The position numbers and the translations under genes were made by a program. Positions 1 to 7,348 of a stretch of DNA of 64,000 nt are shown in pieces. Source of the stretch: Calothrix sp. NIES-2098 (lineage in GTDB: Bacteria; Cyanobacteriota; Cyanobacteriia; Cyanobacteriales; Nostocaceae); contig AP018173.1 of the NCBI GenBank assembly GCA_002368175.1, forward strand, positions 1 through 64,000, written 5' to 3'. The notes beneath the pieces are model-generated. The model made no database searches and was not told where the DNA came from. It saw nothing but the letters and a program-made list of their open reading frames with translations. Position 1 is the first letter of the stretch; every line of letters begins with the position of its first letter.

Positions 1-48
1 GGGGTATACAACACCCCACTCATCGATGAGTGGGGTGTTGTATACCCC
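1..48. other. Perfect 48-bp palindrome, candidate hairpin telomere or resolution site
   Basis: Bases 1-24 are the exact reverse complement of bases 25-48. The centre falls between positions 24 and 25 (core TCATCGATGA) and the outer arms begin GGGGTATAC. Long perfect palindromes are the substrates of protelomerases, for example the 56-bp telRL site of phage N15, and a protelomerase-like gene lies 4.6 kb inward. If base 1 is the physical contig end, bases 1-24 may be the opposite strand read around a hairpin. If not, this is an unresolved replicated telomere. Tandem repeats start immediately at base 49. The perfect symmetry is seen; the telomere role is inferred. Confidence 0.75.
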
Positions 49-196
49 TGAGCCTGCACCCCATGTCTGCAATACACCCCTGAGTCTGCACCCCATGTCT
101 GCAATACACCCCTGAGTCTGCACCCCATGTCTGCAATACACCCCTGACTCTGCACCCCATGTCTGCAATACACCCCTGACTCTGCACCCCATGTCT
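49..196. repeat. Subtelomeric 32-bp tandem repeat, 4.6 copies
   Basis: Full units lie at 49-80, 81-112, 113-144 and 145-176, and a partial fifth unit at 177-196. Each unit starts TGASYCTGCACCCCATG and ends with CACCCC. Units differ only in the fourth and fifth bases. The array abuts the terminal palindrome, whose arms also contain ACACCCC. It could bind the protelomerase or a replication protein, or it may simply be an expanded subtelomeric repeat. Confidence 0.9.
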
Positions 197-239
197 TTTA
201 ACTATACTAAGCATTTTAATATTACGCATTCTTAGTGCT

Positions 240-502
240 TGCTAGGGACATTAAAGCACCCCTAAGTTACACCCCATAGCTTATATAAACCCCACTTTTG
301 CACCCCATTTCACTATGCCATCGAATTTTACACAACTTTTTAGTACCCCATTTCTTTATACCTTTGATAAGTACACAACTTTTGCAACACCCCCATGTCT
401 GCAATATAATTACCTGTGACAAATTTTTATACACCCCATTTCTGTTGACCAGAATCTTCAGCAATTCTGCACAGCATTAATTACACCCCATTTCTGTTAA
501 CT
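240..502. repeat. Degenerate ACCCCAT motif field
   Basis: Copies of ACCCCAT recur irregularly at about 271, 302, 345, 391, 433 and 485. Two of them share the longer context ACACCCCATTTCTGTT (near 431 and 483), and the one at 391 continues ATGTCTGCAAT as in the 32-bp array. The block seems to be a decayed continuation of the array at 49-196. I see no convincing coding frame in 197-525. Confidence 0.6.
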
Positions 503-525
503 TTTGGCGATCGCTTCCAACAAGG

Positions 526-963
526 TTATGCCTCATTAGTTTCTTGCGGCATAACCTTCGTGAGCGCGATTTCAATTTCCTTGAGTGCTTGGTCGATCGC
601 CTCTAGACGTTTGCGGTTGTTCCATTCCTCATAAGCATCCTCAACCTTATCATCCATACCCAAGCCTGTTGAACTACCAACCCTACCAATGTGCTGATGA
701 CAGGTAAATTCCCGGTCTTTGCCCTTCTTGACTATCCCTTCCAACCTTGGCTTAGGATGACGTTTGAAAATTGGCTTGTCTGCCTGCCACTTAGCATAAA
801 CGTAATGTTCGATGTTCCCACTGCCAGGGTAGCGCCGGGTGATTGTGTACTCATGTATCCAAACACCTGGTGGTGACATCGGTGTCTTCAGCAGTTGCTC
901 TCGTTCTTTTTCAAGCTGTTGCAGCTTTTCAATCAATTCTTGAATGTTGGTCATGACGGTCAT
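526..963 (-). CDS. Conserved-looking hypothetical protein with N-terminal coiled coil
   Basis: 145 residues; I do not recognise the family. Residues 5-25 (IQELIEKLQQLEKEREQLL) form a short coiled coil. The middle carries aromatic and basic residues (YTITRRYPG, HYVYAKWQ), and the C-terminus is helical and charged. There is no signal peptide or membrane segment. It is the first gene inside the telomere candidate and points toward it. Two adjacent GTCATGAC palindromes overlap the start codon, which suggests control at initiation. A second start, nine bases downstream, is equally possible. Confidence 0.6.
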   Translation of the reverse strand: MTVMTNIQELIEKLQQLEKEREQLLKTPMSPPGVWIHEYTITRRYPGSGNIEHYVYAKWQADKPIFKRHPKPRLEGIVKKGKDREFTCHQHIGRVGSSTGLGMDDKVEDAYEEWNNRKRLEAIDQALKEIEIALTKVMPQETNEA

Positions 964-966
964 GAC
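950..966. promoter_or_regulatory. Tandem GTCATGAC palindromes over the start codon
   Basis: Two perfect 8-bp palindromes, GTCATGAC at 950-957 and 959-966, are separated by a single base. They cover both candidate ATG codons of the minus-strand gene ending at 526. They could be a small dimeric repressor operator, or a by-product of an MTVMTN start. The symmetry is seen; the regulatory role is inferred. Confidence 0.35.
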
Positions 967-1317
967 ATTAAAGTAGGTTATGCTTTTTTAAAATTTTATG
1001 GCATAACCCCCGTTACTGCGAAACCCGACCCTGGATGCTCAAAAGGTTGGCGATCGCTTCAGAACGTTTCACAACATTTTTAAATCACTGCCCTTTGCTA
1101 AACTGCCCTTAAAATCGCCTTAAAGCGTTTGAAAAGTTTAACATAGTAAGCTCTGAAATAATCGCCAACACGCGCTACAGACGCTTCTAGATGCCTCTAA
1201 ATAGCTTTCCGCCTCTATAACGTTTGTGCAACGTTCTAAAACTTTCCTGGACTGTCAGATTTGCTTTGAAGCACTCCGGCGTGTTTTTAAAAGTTACTTG
1301 CGGTTTTAATCACCGTT
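967..1317. other. Gene-free stretch with ACGTT-rich motifs
   Basis: No credible coding frame is visible. Short ACGTT/AACGT motifs recur (for example around 1065, 1220 and 1232), together with a GCGATCGC site near 1050. The stretch leads directly into the duplicated 203-bp repeats and may be part of a replication or maintenance region. Confidence 0.3.
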
Positions 1318-1520
1318 GTGTGTTATTTTAATCACTAAAAATCAGTCACACCTTGTTTACATCTGGTTTAATAAGTGGTAAAAACAGGTGTGACCGCCAT
1401 AAAGCTTGCTATACAAACGTTTTAGTCGTTTTTAAAGGCAAAAAATGAGAACTTTTTTCGTTTCTAAGTACAAGTACAATTTTATAAATGTATGTGCTAA
1501 ATATTGCTAAATTTCTTAAG
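1318..1520. repeat. 203-bp direct repeat, copy 1
   Basis: Begins GTGTGTTATTTTAATCAC and ends CTAAATTTCTTAAG. It is about 90% identical to 1562-1764 and 41 bp away from it. An internal inverted pair, GTCACACC (1345-1352) and GGTGTGAC (1387-1394), is retained in both copies, although the flanks of the copies differ. Conservation of the arms suggests a bound site or structured RNA. A replication origin or incompatibility region is possible. Confidence 0.8.
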
Positions 1521-1561
1521 CGTTTTGAAATTCTGTAAACCTGATATAGCTATGTAACCTT

Positions 1562-1764
1562 GTGTGTTATTTTAATCACCAAAAATCAGTCACACACCTT
1601 ACACATCTGGTTTAATAAGTTGTGAAAACAGGTGTGACCGCCACAAAGCTTGCTATACAAACGTTTCAGCCGTTTTTAAAGGCAAAAAATGGCAACTTTT
1701 TTCGTTTCTAAGTATAAGTACAAAATTATAAATGCGTGTGCTAAATATCGCTAAATTTCCTAAG
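1562..1764. repeat. 203-bp direct repeat, copy 2
   Basis: This is the second copy of the repeat at 1318-1520, with the same order of blocks: TTTTAATCAC, the GTCACACC/GGTGTGAC arms, the shared block AAAGCTTGCTATACAAACG, and the shared end CTAAATTTC. Substitutions are scattered and there is essentially no length change, so the duplication is not recent. No coding frame runs through it. Confidence 0.8.
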
Positions 1765-1882
1765 TATTTGATAGCAGCTTCAGGAGTATCAAAAACTGGT
1801 TTTAAGACTTTGTAACATCTGTAATACTACAAGAGGCTGCGGGAACGGGCTGGAAAAAATATAAGCTTTAACTAATATTTTT

Positions 1883-2458
1883 ATGGAACAAAAAGCGCAT
1901 CAAGAAGAAAATACAAAAGAAATAAATGATCTCTACTGTGCTATAGGCGAATTCGTGATTGAGTTTGAGCAAGTTTGCTTTGCAATTTCTATGAATATTT
2001 CAATAACGCTTCTAGCGAATGGGTTGGAAAATGCCAATATTGGTCATATTTTTCTTGCTGGAATGACAGCATCTCCGTTAGGTGAAATATTTTCATCATT
2101 AATCCCTGAAGTTAAAAATCTTGATCAGCAAGAAAAAACTATAGTTAAGCAAATTTTTTCGCGGTTTCAAGCTCTTTTTCAAAAACGAAACGATATAATA
2201 CACGCTACATGGTTTCTTCCTCTAAATGCTAACTCTATGGAGTTTGAAACTGCTAATGGAATAAAATTCCATAAAAGTAAAAAAGGATTTGAAATTAAAA
2301 ATTTGAAATATACAGTTAAAACTTTTAAAGAATTAACAGCAGAAGCTAAAACACTCCGTGCAATATTTTATAGACTTGGTGTTTGTATATATGATGATTA
2401 TGATATAAAAGATAATTTTTTTATTGATGCAGATGGAAATGTTTCAGAACAGTTCTAA
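1883..2458 (+). CDS. HEPN-like hypothetical protein
   Basis: 191 residues, mostly helical, without a signal peptide. Around residues 99-109 it reads QKRNDIIHATW, which fits the Rx4H motif (RNxxxH) of HEPN-fold ribonucleases in toxins and abortive-infection proteins. In many such proteins the arginine and histidine are the active-site pair. The rest is unfamiliar, and no minNT antitoxin partner is adjacent. The gene stands alone downstream of the 203-bp repeats and has a very A+T-rich composition. The motif is seen; a defensive RNase role is inferred and uncertain. Confidence 0.55.
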   Translation: MEQKAHQEENTKEINDLYCAIGEFVIEFEQVCFAISMNISITLLANGLENANIGHIFLAGMTASPLGEIFSSLIPEVKNLDQQEKTIVKQIFSRFQALFQKRNDIIHATWFLPLNANSMEFETANGIKFHKSKKGFEIKNLKYTVKTFKELTAEAKTLRAIFYRLGVCIYDDYDIKDNFFIDADGNVSEQF

Positions 2459-2734
2459 AATTTTGATTTACAGATAATTTATTACAGATTTCTATGAATA
2501 AATGCTGAATATGCTCAATGAAATCGAGTGCTAAAGCTTGCCAGTATTGCTGGGGTGCAACTTTGGCAAGCGTGGCGGTAACAGGGGTGATCGCTGGTAT
2601 GTGTGGTAAGATGTTACTTCCTGGTTTAATCCAGACCTAAAAACATTCGCATTAAGTCTACAAAGCTAGGCATATCCGGATGTTACTCTTGGCAAGGCAT
2701 GGCATGGCATGGAATTACTTTTTCAGGAAATTTC
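2459..2734. other. Short intergenic region
   Basis: About 275 bp with no supported gene. TGGCATGGCATGGCATGG-like triplication occurs near 2694-2711, just before the downstream winged-helix gene. Confidence 0.3.
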
Positions 2735-2998
2735 ATGACCAAATTAGTGACACCTCGACTATTAAAGACATATCTCGCTATCAAGGAATCGCCTAACTGG
2801 TTGACGGCTGATAGCATTGCTGAAATATCAGGAAACAAGCCGGACACAGTGAGAAAACACGTTCGCTACCTTTCTAGAGAAAAGGTTTTGGAGGTGTTTG
2901 AAATGCGTCCAGCTTATTATTACCAGTTGTCACAGAATATCAGTGATATATGGGTTGTACAACAACTAGAGGTACTTTTGACTACTGTTGGAAGCTAG
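2735..2998 (+). CDS. Small winged-helix DNA-binding protein
   Basis: 87 residues from the ATG at 2735; a longer start at 2699 would add a non-conserved-looking leader. The segment LTADSIAEISGNKPDTVRKHVRYLSREKVLEVFE fits a helix-turn-helix followed by a wing, as in MarR/ArsR-like folds. There is no ligand domain, so it is probably a plasmid-borne transcriptional regulator. It converges on a second small winged-helix gene at 3060-3335 with similar architecture (LTSADLEETTGYSRATVVRRLN), so the two could be distant paralogues. Its target is unknown. Confidence 0.6.
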   Translation: MTKLVTPRLLKTYLAIKESPNWLTADSIAEISGNKPDTVRKHVRYLSREKVLEVFEMRPAYYYQLSQNISDIWVVQQLEVLLTTVGS

Positions 2999-3015
2999 CC
3001 TAGTTTATTTTAATT

Positions 3016-3036
3016 ACCCCACCTCAGCAGTGGGGT
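3016..3036. terminator. Bidirectional terminator hairpin
   Basis: The stem ACCCCAC/GTGGGGT closes a seven-base loop and is followed by TTTTG on the plus strand. It lies between the convergent winged-helix genes ending at 2998 and 3060. Confidence 0.65.
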
Positions 3037-3059
3037 TTTGCTGTCATGAAAAGCGATCG

Positions 3060-3335
3060 CTATGTTGTTCGCGCCAGCAATTCTTCAGTGGTCTGTATAG
3101 ATTTCAATTGATTAAGCAATTGAATATTGCTTGGCTCGTCTGCAAGTTTGTAAAACCAATGTGGTCGAACGATTTGACACACAACAATTCCTTCCTGCAT
3201 CAAGATATTTAGCCTGCGTACTACGGTAGCTCGACTGTATCCAGTAGTCTCTTCTAAATCAGCAGAAGTTAGCCAAGAGTTAGCATTTTCTAACTCGCGA
3301 TGAATTATTACGGTTGCTTGTGAAATAGAGTTCAT
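3060..3335 (-). CDS. Small winged-helix DNA-binding protein
   Basis: 91 residues. Residues 22-52 (WLTSADLEETTGYSRATVVRRLNILMQEGIV) form a helix-turn-helix plus wing, and HWFYKLADEP resembles the wing/C-terminal strand of the convergent gene (RPAYYYQLSQN). It is likely a transcriptional regulator with no separate effector domain. The gene is single, reads toward 2998, and shares the terminator at 3016-3036. Regulatory targets are not visible. Confidence 0.6.
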   Translation of the reverse strand: MNSISQATVIIHRELENANSWLTSADLEETTGYSRATVVRRLNILMQEGIVVCQIVRPHWFYKLADEPSNIQLLNQLKSIQTTEELLARTT

Positions 3336-3404
3336 AACGCACTCACATAAATTTTGATGAGGTGCGTTGCGTTGCGTCGATTGACATAGAGATTATAGCA
3401 GGTT

Positions 3405-3539
3405 ATGGGCGATCGCTCCTTTCTGTGGCGCTACTGCAAAGTCAGGGAAATCTACAAGAGAAATGCTAGCAGTGGCTTAAATGCCAAAATTAAGCCCACT
3501 CGCGTGATGATTGAGTGGAGTAAAGGTGATGTTGGGTGA
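3405..3539 (+). CDS. Possible 44-residue ORF or gene remnant
   Basis: ATG at 3405 after AGCAGG; product begins MGDRSFLWRYCKVREIYKRN and is basic. Its composition looks protein-like, but I recognise no family and it may be a fragment of a lost gene. Apart from this ORF I see nothing convincing in 3336-3829. Confidence 0.2.
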   Translation: MGDRSFLWRYCKVREIYKRNASSGLNAKIKPTRVMIEWSKGDVG

Positions 3540-3829
3540 TGAGGAGAGGGGCGATAGTGGGGCGATGAAGGTCTAGGAAGTCGTTCAAACACCGATATCA
3601 AATTTTTTCGCTGTAGCAGATGGAATTATTAATAGTAGTACGTTAGTAAACCGTTTTCAGCAACTTTTGAGGTGATTGGTAGAGGCTCTTAAAGTCAATT
3701 GGCTTTATCAACAGCATCCAATTGACCACATAGGAATTATACAGAGGGATGCTTAATCCTTTTGCAAGAACGTTTGTCCAATCAACTACAAAAAGCCCAC
3801 ATTTAGCTAAGTAAGAAGAGTTACCGTAT

Positions 3830-4429
3830 ATGACAATAAAAATATTAATTAATAAACAAATGCATTTTATCGGAAATTATATCGTCAACGTTATAGAACC
3901 ACGTTATGGTCTTTCCACCTCAGCTAAACTTGAGTTGGCTAAACAAAATGATATGCCAGAGTCTGGATTATGGGAATTTGAATGGCAAGAACTATGGCAT
4001 AAAACAGACTTTGAGTATCAAAATATTATTAAAATTACTTGTGACAATTTACTCCAAGGTCTAATTAGATACGCAGTTTACACAGATGAAGATAGCGATC
4101 AGCCTTATTTGTTAGAAATTTTACATTTAGAAGCTATACCAGAAGACGAAAGATTAGTATCACCTTTAGGTAGATGGCTTATTTGGTACGCTGTACAGGT
4201 CGCTTTTAGGTACTGTACTCCTAGTGAGACTGGCGAATTAATTTATCTTGACTCAACGGAAGATGCAATATCATATTATCGGGATATAGTAGAAATGGAA
4301 TCTCTAGGGTGGGTTTCAATCGCACCGGGAGAAGATGGTCATGCTTTTAGATTTACTGTTGCAGGAGCAAAAGACTTCTGTGAAAGACAAACAAGAGACT
4401 ACGGAAAACCCAAGCTTTGTACAGTCTAA
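3830..4429 (+). CDS. GNAT-fold-like hypothetical protein
   Basis: 199 residues. The order of a strand (YLLEILHLEAIPED), a helix after LGRW, a strand (GELIYLDS) and the helix AISYYRDIVEMESLG resembles the C-terminal half of GCN5-related acetyltransferases, where the equivalent of FYxxLGF precedes the last strands. A clean acetyl-CoA R/QxxGxG loop is not obvious, so it may be a degenerate or non-catalytic member. It stands alone upstream of a bidirectional terminator and converges on the protelomerase gene. Start chosen at the ATG after AAGAAGAG. Confidence 0.5.
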   Translation: MTIKILINKQMHFIGNYIVNVIEPRYGLSTSAKLELAKQNDMPESGLWEFEWQELWHKTDFEYQNIIKITCDNLLQGLIRYAVYTDEDSDQPYLLEILHLEAIPEDERLVSPLGRWLIWYAVQVAFRYCTPSETGELIYLDSTEDAISYYRDIVEMESLGWVSIAPGEDGHAFRFTVAGAKDFCERQTRDYGKPKLCTV

Positions 4430-4572
4430 GCAAGTTAGAGTCGGTTATAAAACTGAATTAAGTCATAAGGATCGTCAAAATTGGCTGAAAACTAGAACTT
4501 ATTCAGCTACCAAGCCCAGTTGCAATAGTGAGATTCACCAAAATTCTCTATAAATTAATTAAATAGAAGAAT

Positions 4573-4605
4573 AAAAGCCTTGATTGCTTCAAATACAAGG
4601 CTTTT
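4573..4605. terminator. Bidirectional terminator
   Basis: AAAAGCCTTG pairs with CAAGGCTTTT across a 13-base loop, with A and T runs on both sides. It lies between the convergent gene ending at 4429 and the protelomerase gene ending at 4641. Confidence 0.75.
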
Positions 4606-4640
4606 ATTGTGTAATGGTGCAATTAGATTCTTTTAATTGA

Positions 4641-6494
4641 CTACTCAGATTTAGCCTTGCGGTAGCCTTCTCCACTAAGGAACTCTTCATTTACTAGTGA
4701 CAGAATTTTGTCTGTGTCCTTCCCTTTGTTGGCATAGCTAGCAGGGTTAGAAGGGTCTTTCTTGTTCTCCATCCCATACTTGGTATTGTGGCTAATCACT
4801 TCATCCTTATGCTGGTCAATCCAATCACGTACCAGCAAGCCATTACAGCCTGATAAATCTCTGAGTGCTTGGTTAGTAATAGCTAGCCGATCGCCATCCC
4901 CAGTTGCAACAGTATCGTTGTAGAGACAGATTGCTTGATATGACCTACGGATTTTTTCTAAAGATGCTCCCGGTGCTTTACTACCCCATACCTCAGCATC
5001 AGTCTTGGTTTGCCAGTCAATTTCTTCCTTGGGCGGTGCAACTTTAACAGGTGTGGCAGTAATAGCGGGTATCGCCACACTACCAGCTACTTTACCTACT
5101 ACCTCAACAACTTTCTTTTCTAGCCAAGCTTCTAACTCTGTAATGTTGAGGGTAACTGTCTTGGGTTCCTGTGTAGTGGTTTCCATTGCGGCGTTCTCCT
5201 GTTGTAGTTGGTTATTAGTAGCTTGTAACTGGTTATTAAATTCTTCTAACTGCTTAACTTTTGCTTTTAGCTGTGCGACTTCTTGCTGTGCCTCTTTTAA
5301 TTGCTGGGCTATTGATTCAGAGTTTTTGTAACGCTCAACCAACTTGGCTGTTACTGCCTTTTGGTTAGGAAGTTCTAAATCTTCTTGTAACTGTTTGACA
5401 AATTCCCAATCGGGAAGAGTAGCTTTAATATTGCAATCGCGCTCTTTCTCTGGTGCATCTGGGAACCCTACGGGCTTAGTAACGTAATAATCGGCATAAC
5501 CCAAGCTGGTGACAATGTGGCTTAATTCTCGGTCTGACAGTTTTTCACCTGGGGTGATGTGTCCGAGAAATGTAGCGTAGAAAAACATTTTTGAGCCAAC
5601 TGAGCCAGGGCGATCGCGCTCTGTCACTAAACAAGCACAGGCGGCCCGTAATGCCTTACAGTCATTTTGGTCTTGACCATGACGGAAGTTTAAAAGCGGT
5701 TCCTTGCTGTCCTTACCACCGTAGTACTCTTGAACTACTCGTCTTAGTGAATTGCCGCGTCTGTCTTCAATGGCTTTATTCTGTGCAGCCACATCACGGG
5801 GGAACTCATTAGAAACCTGCTTGAGCAGTTCCTTAATGCTGGCATCCTTCCGTAAGTGGTAAAAACGTTCGATGACGTAGGAAGCAGGAAACAACGTAGA
5901 AATTTTGAAAACTGGCTTTTCACCGCGTTTTTTACCTTGTCCCTCAAACATTAGTTGGTAAGATTCCTCTTCAACTGCGGTAAACTTACCTCTGGCTAAA
6001 ATTTCATGTGGGCGGCGTCCAGTTGAGGCAATCAAACCTACTGCTAACTCATGAGGGTTATCGCTAGCTAACAAGCTGCCAGTAACTTCTAAATACTCTT
6101 CTGGGTTAATTTCAATCCCTGTATTGCCATCTTCATCAGCAGTCATCAGGCGATCGCTTACTCGTGTAGTCTCGTTTCTCTCTTCCCAATCTTTCTTATC
6201 CAAGCCACATAGTAACAAAGCATAGTGCTTTAACTCGTAACCTGTTACATTGCCCTGTGCATCATGCTTGGATACAGACTCAGCATTTTTACCTTGCTCT
6301 AATGGCAATGATTTAAATTTCTTGTAGAAGCCAGCACGACTCAACACAGTGCCTAGGCTGGCTTTACTGTAGTTAGTGCTGGTGTTTAGCCATTCGTTAA
6401 AGCTTTCGCAGTACGGTTTGATTTCATCGAGGCTTTTTAGGTCTTTTACCGCTTCAAACAGTTGATTTACTTGCTCTTGAACTGCTTTAGACAT
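4641..6494 (-). CDS. Protelomerase (telomere resolvase)
   Basis: 617 residues. Protelomerases are tyrosine-recombinase relatives that cut a replicated palindromic telomere and reseal each half as a hairpin. Motifs seen in order: TGRRPHEIL at 158-166 (catalytic arginine R160/R161), FEGQGKKRGEK at 183-193 (lysine K188/K189), ALRAACA near R283, FLGHITPG with H312, and candidate nucleophiles Y333, Y336 or Y337. The spacing and the phrase GRRxxEIxxxGxF...FxGQxKKR match phage N15 TelN. A coiled coil (about 392-436) and a novel C-terminal domain (about 493-575) follow. It faces the terminal palindrome; five phased half-sites lie upstream. Ordinary integrases do not carry this set. Confidence 0.85.
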   Translation of the reverse strand: MSKAVQEQVNQLFEAVKDLKSLDEIKPYCESFNEWLNTSTNYSKASLGTVLSRAGFYKKFKSLPLEQGKNAESVSKHDAQGNVTGYELKHYALLLCGLDKKDWEERNETTRVSDRLMTADEDGNTGIEINPEEYLEVTGSLLASDNPHELAVGLIASTGRRPHEILARGKFTAVEEESYQLMFEGQGKKRGEKPVFKISTLFPASYVIERFYHLRKDASIKELLKQVSNEFPRDVAAQNKAIEDRRGNSLRRVVQEYYGGKDSKEPLLNFRHGQDQNDCKALRAACACLVTERDRPGSVGSKMFFYATFLGHITPGEKLSDRELSHIVTSLGYADYYVTKPVGFPDAPEKERDCNIKATLPDWEFVKQLQEDLELPNQKAVTAKLVERYKNSESIAQQLKEAQQEVAQLKAKVKQLEEFNNQLQATNNQLQQENAAMETTTQEPKTVTLNITELEAWLEKKVVEVVGKVAGSVAIPAITATPVKVAPPKEEIDWQTKTDAEVWGSKAPGASLEKIRRSYQAICLYNDTVATGDGDRLAITNQALRDLSGCNGLLVRDWIDQHKDEVISHNTKYGMENKKDPSNPASYANKGKDTDKILSLVNEEFLSGEGYRKAKSE

Positions 6495-6516
6495 CTCACC
6501 TGCTCCCCTTATTTCT

Positions 6517-6606
6517 AAGCTGTTATCACTCTAGCTAACTTGTTAGAAAAAGTCAATAACAGTTATTGAGGAGCTATAACCTGTTAGATTATATTGATAA
6601 CAGGTT
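6517..6606. promoter_or_regulatory. Five-site phased operator array upstream of the protelomerase
   Basis: Half-sites of a TAACAGGTT consensus occur at 6517-6525 (AAGCTGTTA), 6537-6545 (AACTTGTTA), 6557-6565 (TAACAGTTA), 6578-6586 (AACCTGTTA) and 6598-6606 (TAACAGGTT). Starts are 20, 20, 21 and 20 bp apart, about two helical turns. The last two form a perfect 9-bp inverted repeat with an 11-bp spacer, and the second and third form a near-perfect one with the same spacer. The array fills the divergent promoter region between 6494 and 6665. It suggests cooperative binding by a repressor, or by the protelomerase itself. Confidence 0.7.
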
Positions 6607-6664
6607 GAACAAACCACAGAAAAAGCGGGCTACTAACCCGCGGCTTAAAAATAAGGATGTCTGT

Positions 6665-6826
6665 ATGTTACTCACAATCGCAAAACCTCAGCAATCTCAA
6701 CTTAGCAACGACTACTACGACGGACAATTTGATGCGGCGATCGGTCTTTCGCCAAAGACCTATGAAGGTGATTACTTCAAAGGCTACCTCGACAAAGTGA
6801 ATGAATCTGGTGTAACACCGTTCTAA
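6665..6826 (+). CDS. Small hypothetical protein divergent from the protelomerase
   Basis: 53 residues from the ATG at 6665, beginning MLLTIAKPQQSQLSNDYYDG; a TTG at 6566 would extend it through the operator array, which is unlikely. The acidic, aromatic-rich segment DYYDGQFDAAIGLSPKTYEGDYFKGYLD resembles short YxDGxxD/GY-type proteins seen in cyanobacteria, but I know no function. It shares the regulatory region with the protelomerase gene, so it could be its partner or regulator. Confidence 0.5.
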   Translation: MLLTIAKPQQSQLSNDYYDGQFDAAIGLSPKTYEGDYFKGYLDKVNESGVTPF

Positions 6827-6895
6827 AAAAAACCAAAGGCTAGGGATAACCCTAGCCCATTTAAAATTTCGTTTTACCAATTCACCCTAAGGGTT

Positions 6896-7087
6896 ATGAA
6901 ATCCGAATCTTTTGTAATCGCCTTGCTCGTTGCAATTTTGATTTTGGTTAACGCACTCACTATATTAATTGCGCCAATTGTTAGGCACTGCTGGGCAAAG
7001 TACCAGCACTACAGGTTTATTCAAAAGCGTAGACGGCAATTCTACCAAGAGTTGAAAATTTTGATGAGCGATAGAGCGATCGCATAA
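6896..7087 (+). CDS. Short single-pass membrane protein
   Basis: 63 residues, starting MKSESFVIALLVAILILVNA. One hydrophobic helix (about 5-28) is followed by a strongly basic tail (HYRFIQKRRRQFYQELK), which predicts an inner-membrane protein with a cytoplasmic C-terminus. There is no known family, and it lies 69 bp downstream of the small gene at 6665. It converges on another small membrane-protein gene at 7089. Confidence 0.45.
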   Translation: MKSESFVIALLVAILILVNALTILIAPIVRHCWAKYQHYRFIQKRRRQFYQELKILMSDRAIA

Positions 7088-7088
7088 C

Positions 7089-7274
7089 TCACTTGCTTTG
7101 GCATTCATTCCCATACAAGACTTCTTTCTTCCCATCTGGGTAATACCTGATACACCAGCCTTCTGTCTTTGCCTGCCAGTACCGAAATGCAGTTGCCACA
7201 GCACAACTAGCAATAACCCCTAACACAATTGGCAATGCTATCTTCTTCCATCGGATTTGACTTTTAGCTTCCAT
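7089..7274 (-). CDS. Short single-pass membrane protein
   Basis: 61 residues. A transmembrane segment (about 11-30, KIALPIVLGVIASCAVATAF) is followed by WCIRYYPDGKKEVLYGNECQSK, which has two cysteines that could form a disulfide outside the membrane. The stop is two bases from the convergent gene ending at 7087. Function unknown; the gene-like composition and start spacing make it plausible. Confidence 0.45.
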   Translation of the reverse strand: MEAKSQIRWKKIALPIVLGVIASCAVATAFRYWQAKTEGWCIRYYPDGKKEVLYGNECQSK

Positions 7275-7348
7275 TTCTCACCCCTCAGTAATTTTCTTAT
7301 GGTTCCCAAAGGGGCGATCGCCTGTTAAAGCCAATTATGGACAAATAA

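Noticed and set aside
20..229. 69-codon ORF with a repeated GVQTQGCIADM-type unit
   Set aside because: It arises from the 32-bp tandem repeat; there is no ribosome-binding site and composition follows the repeat.
4335..4553. 72-codon ORF extending past the GNAT-like gene
   Set aside because: It is an out-of-frame shadow for its first third, and the remainder has no domain; a frameshifted C-terminus of the GNAT-like protein was considered but has no support.
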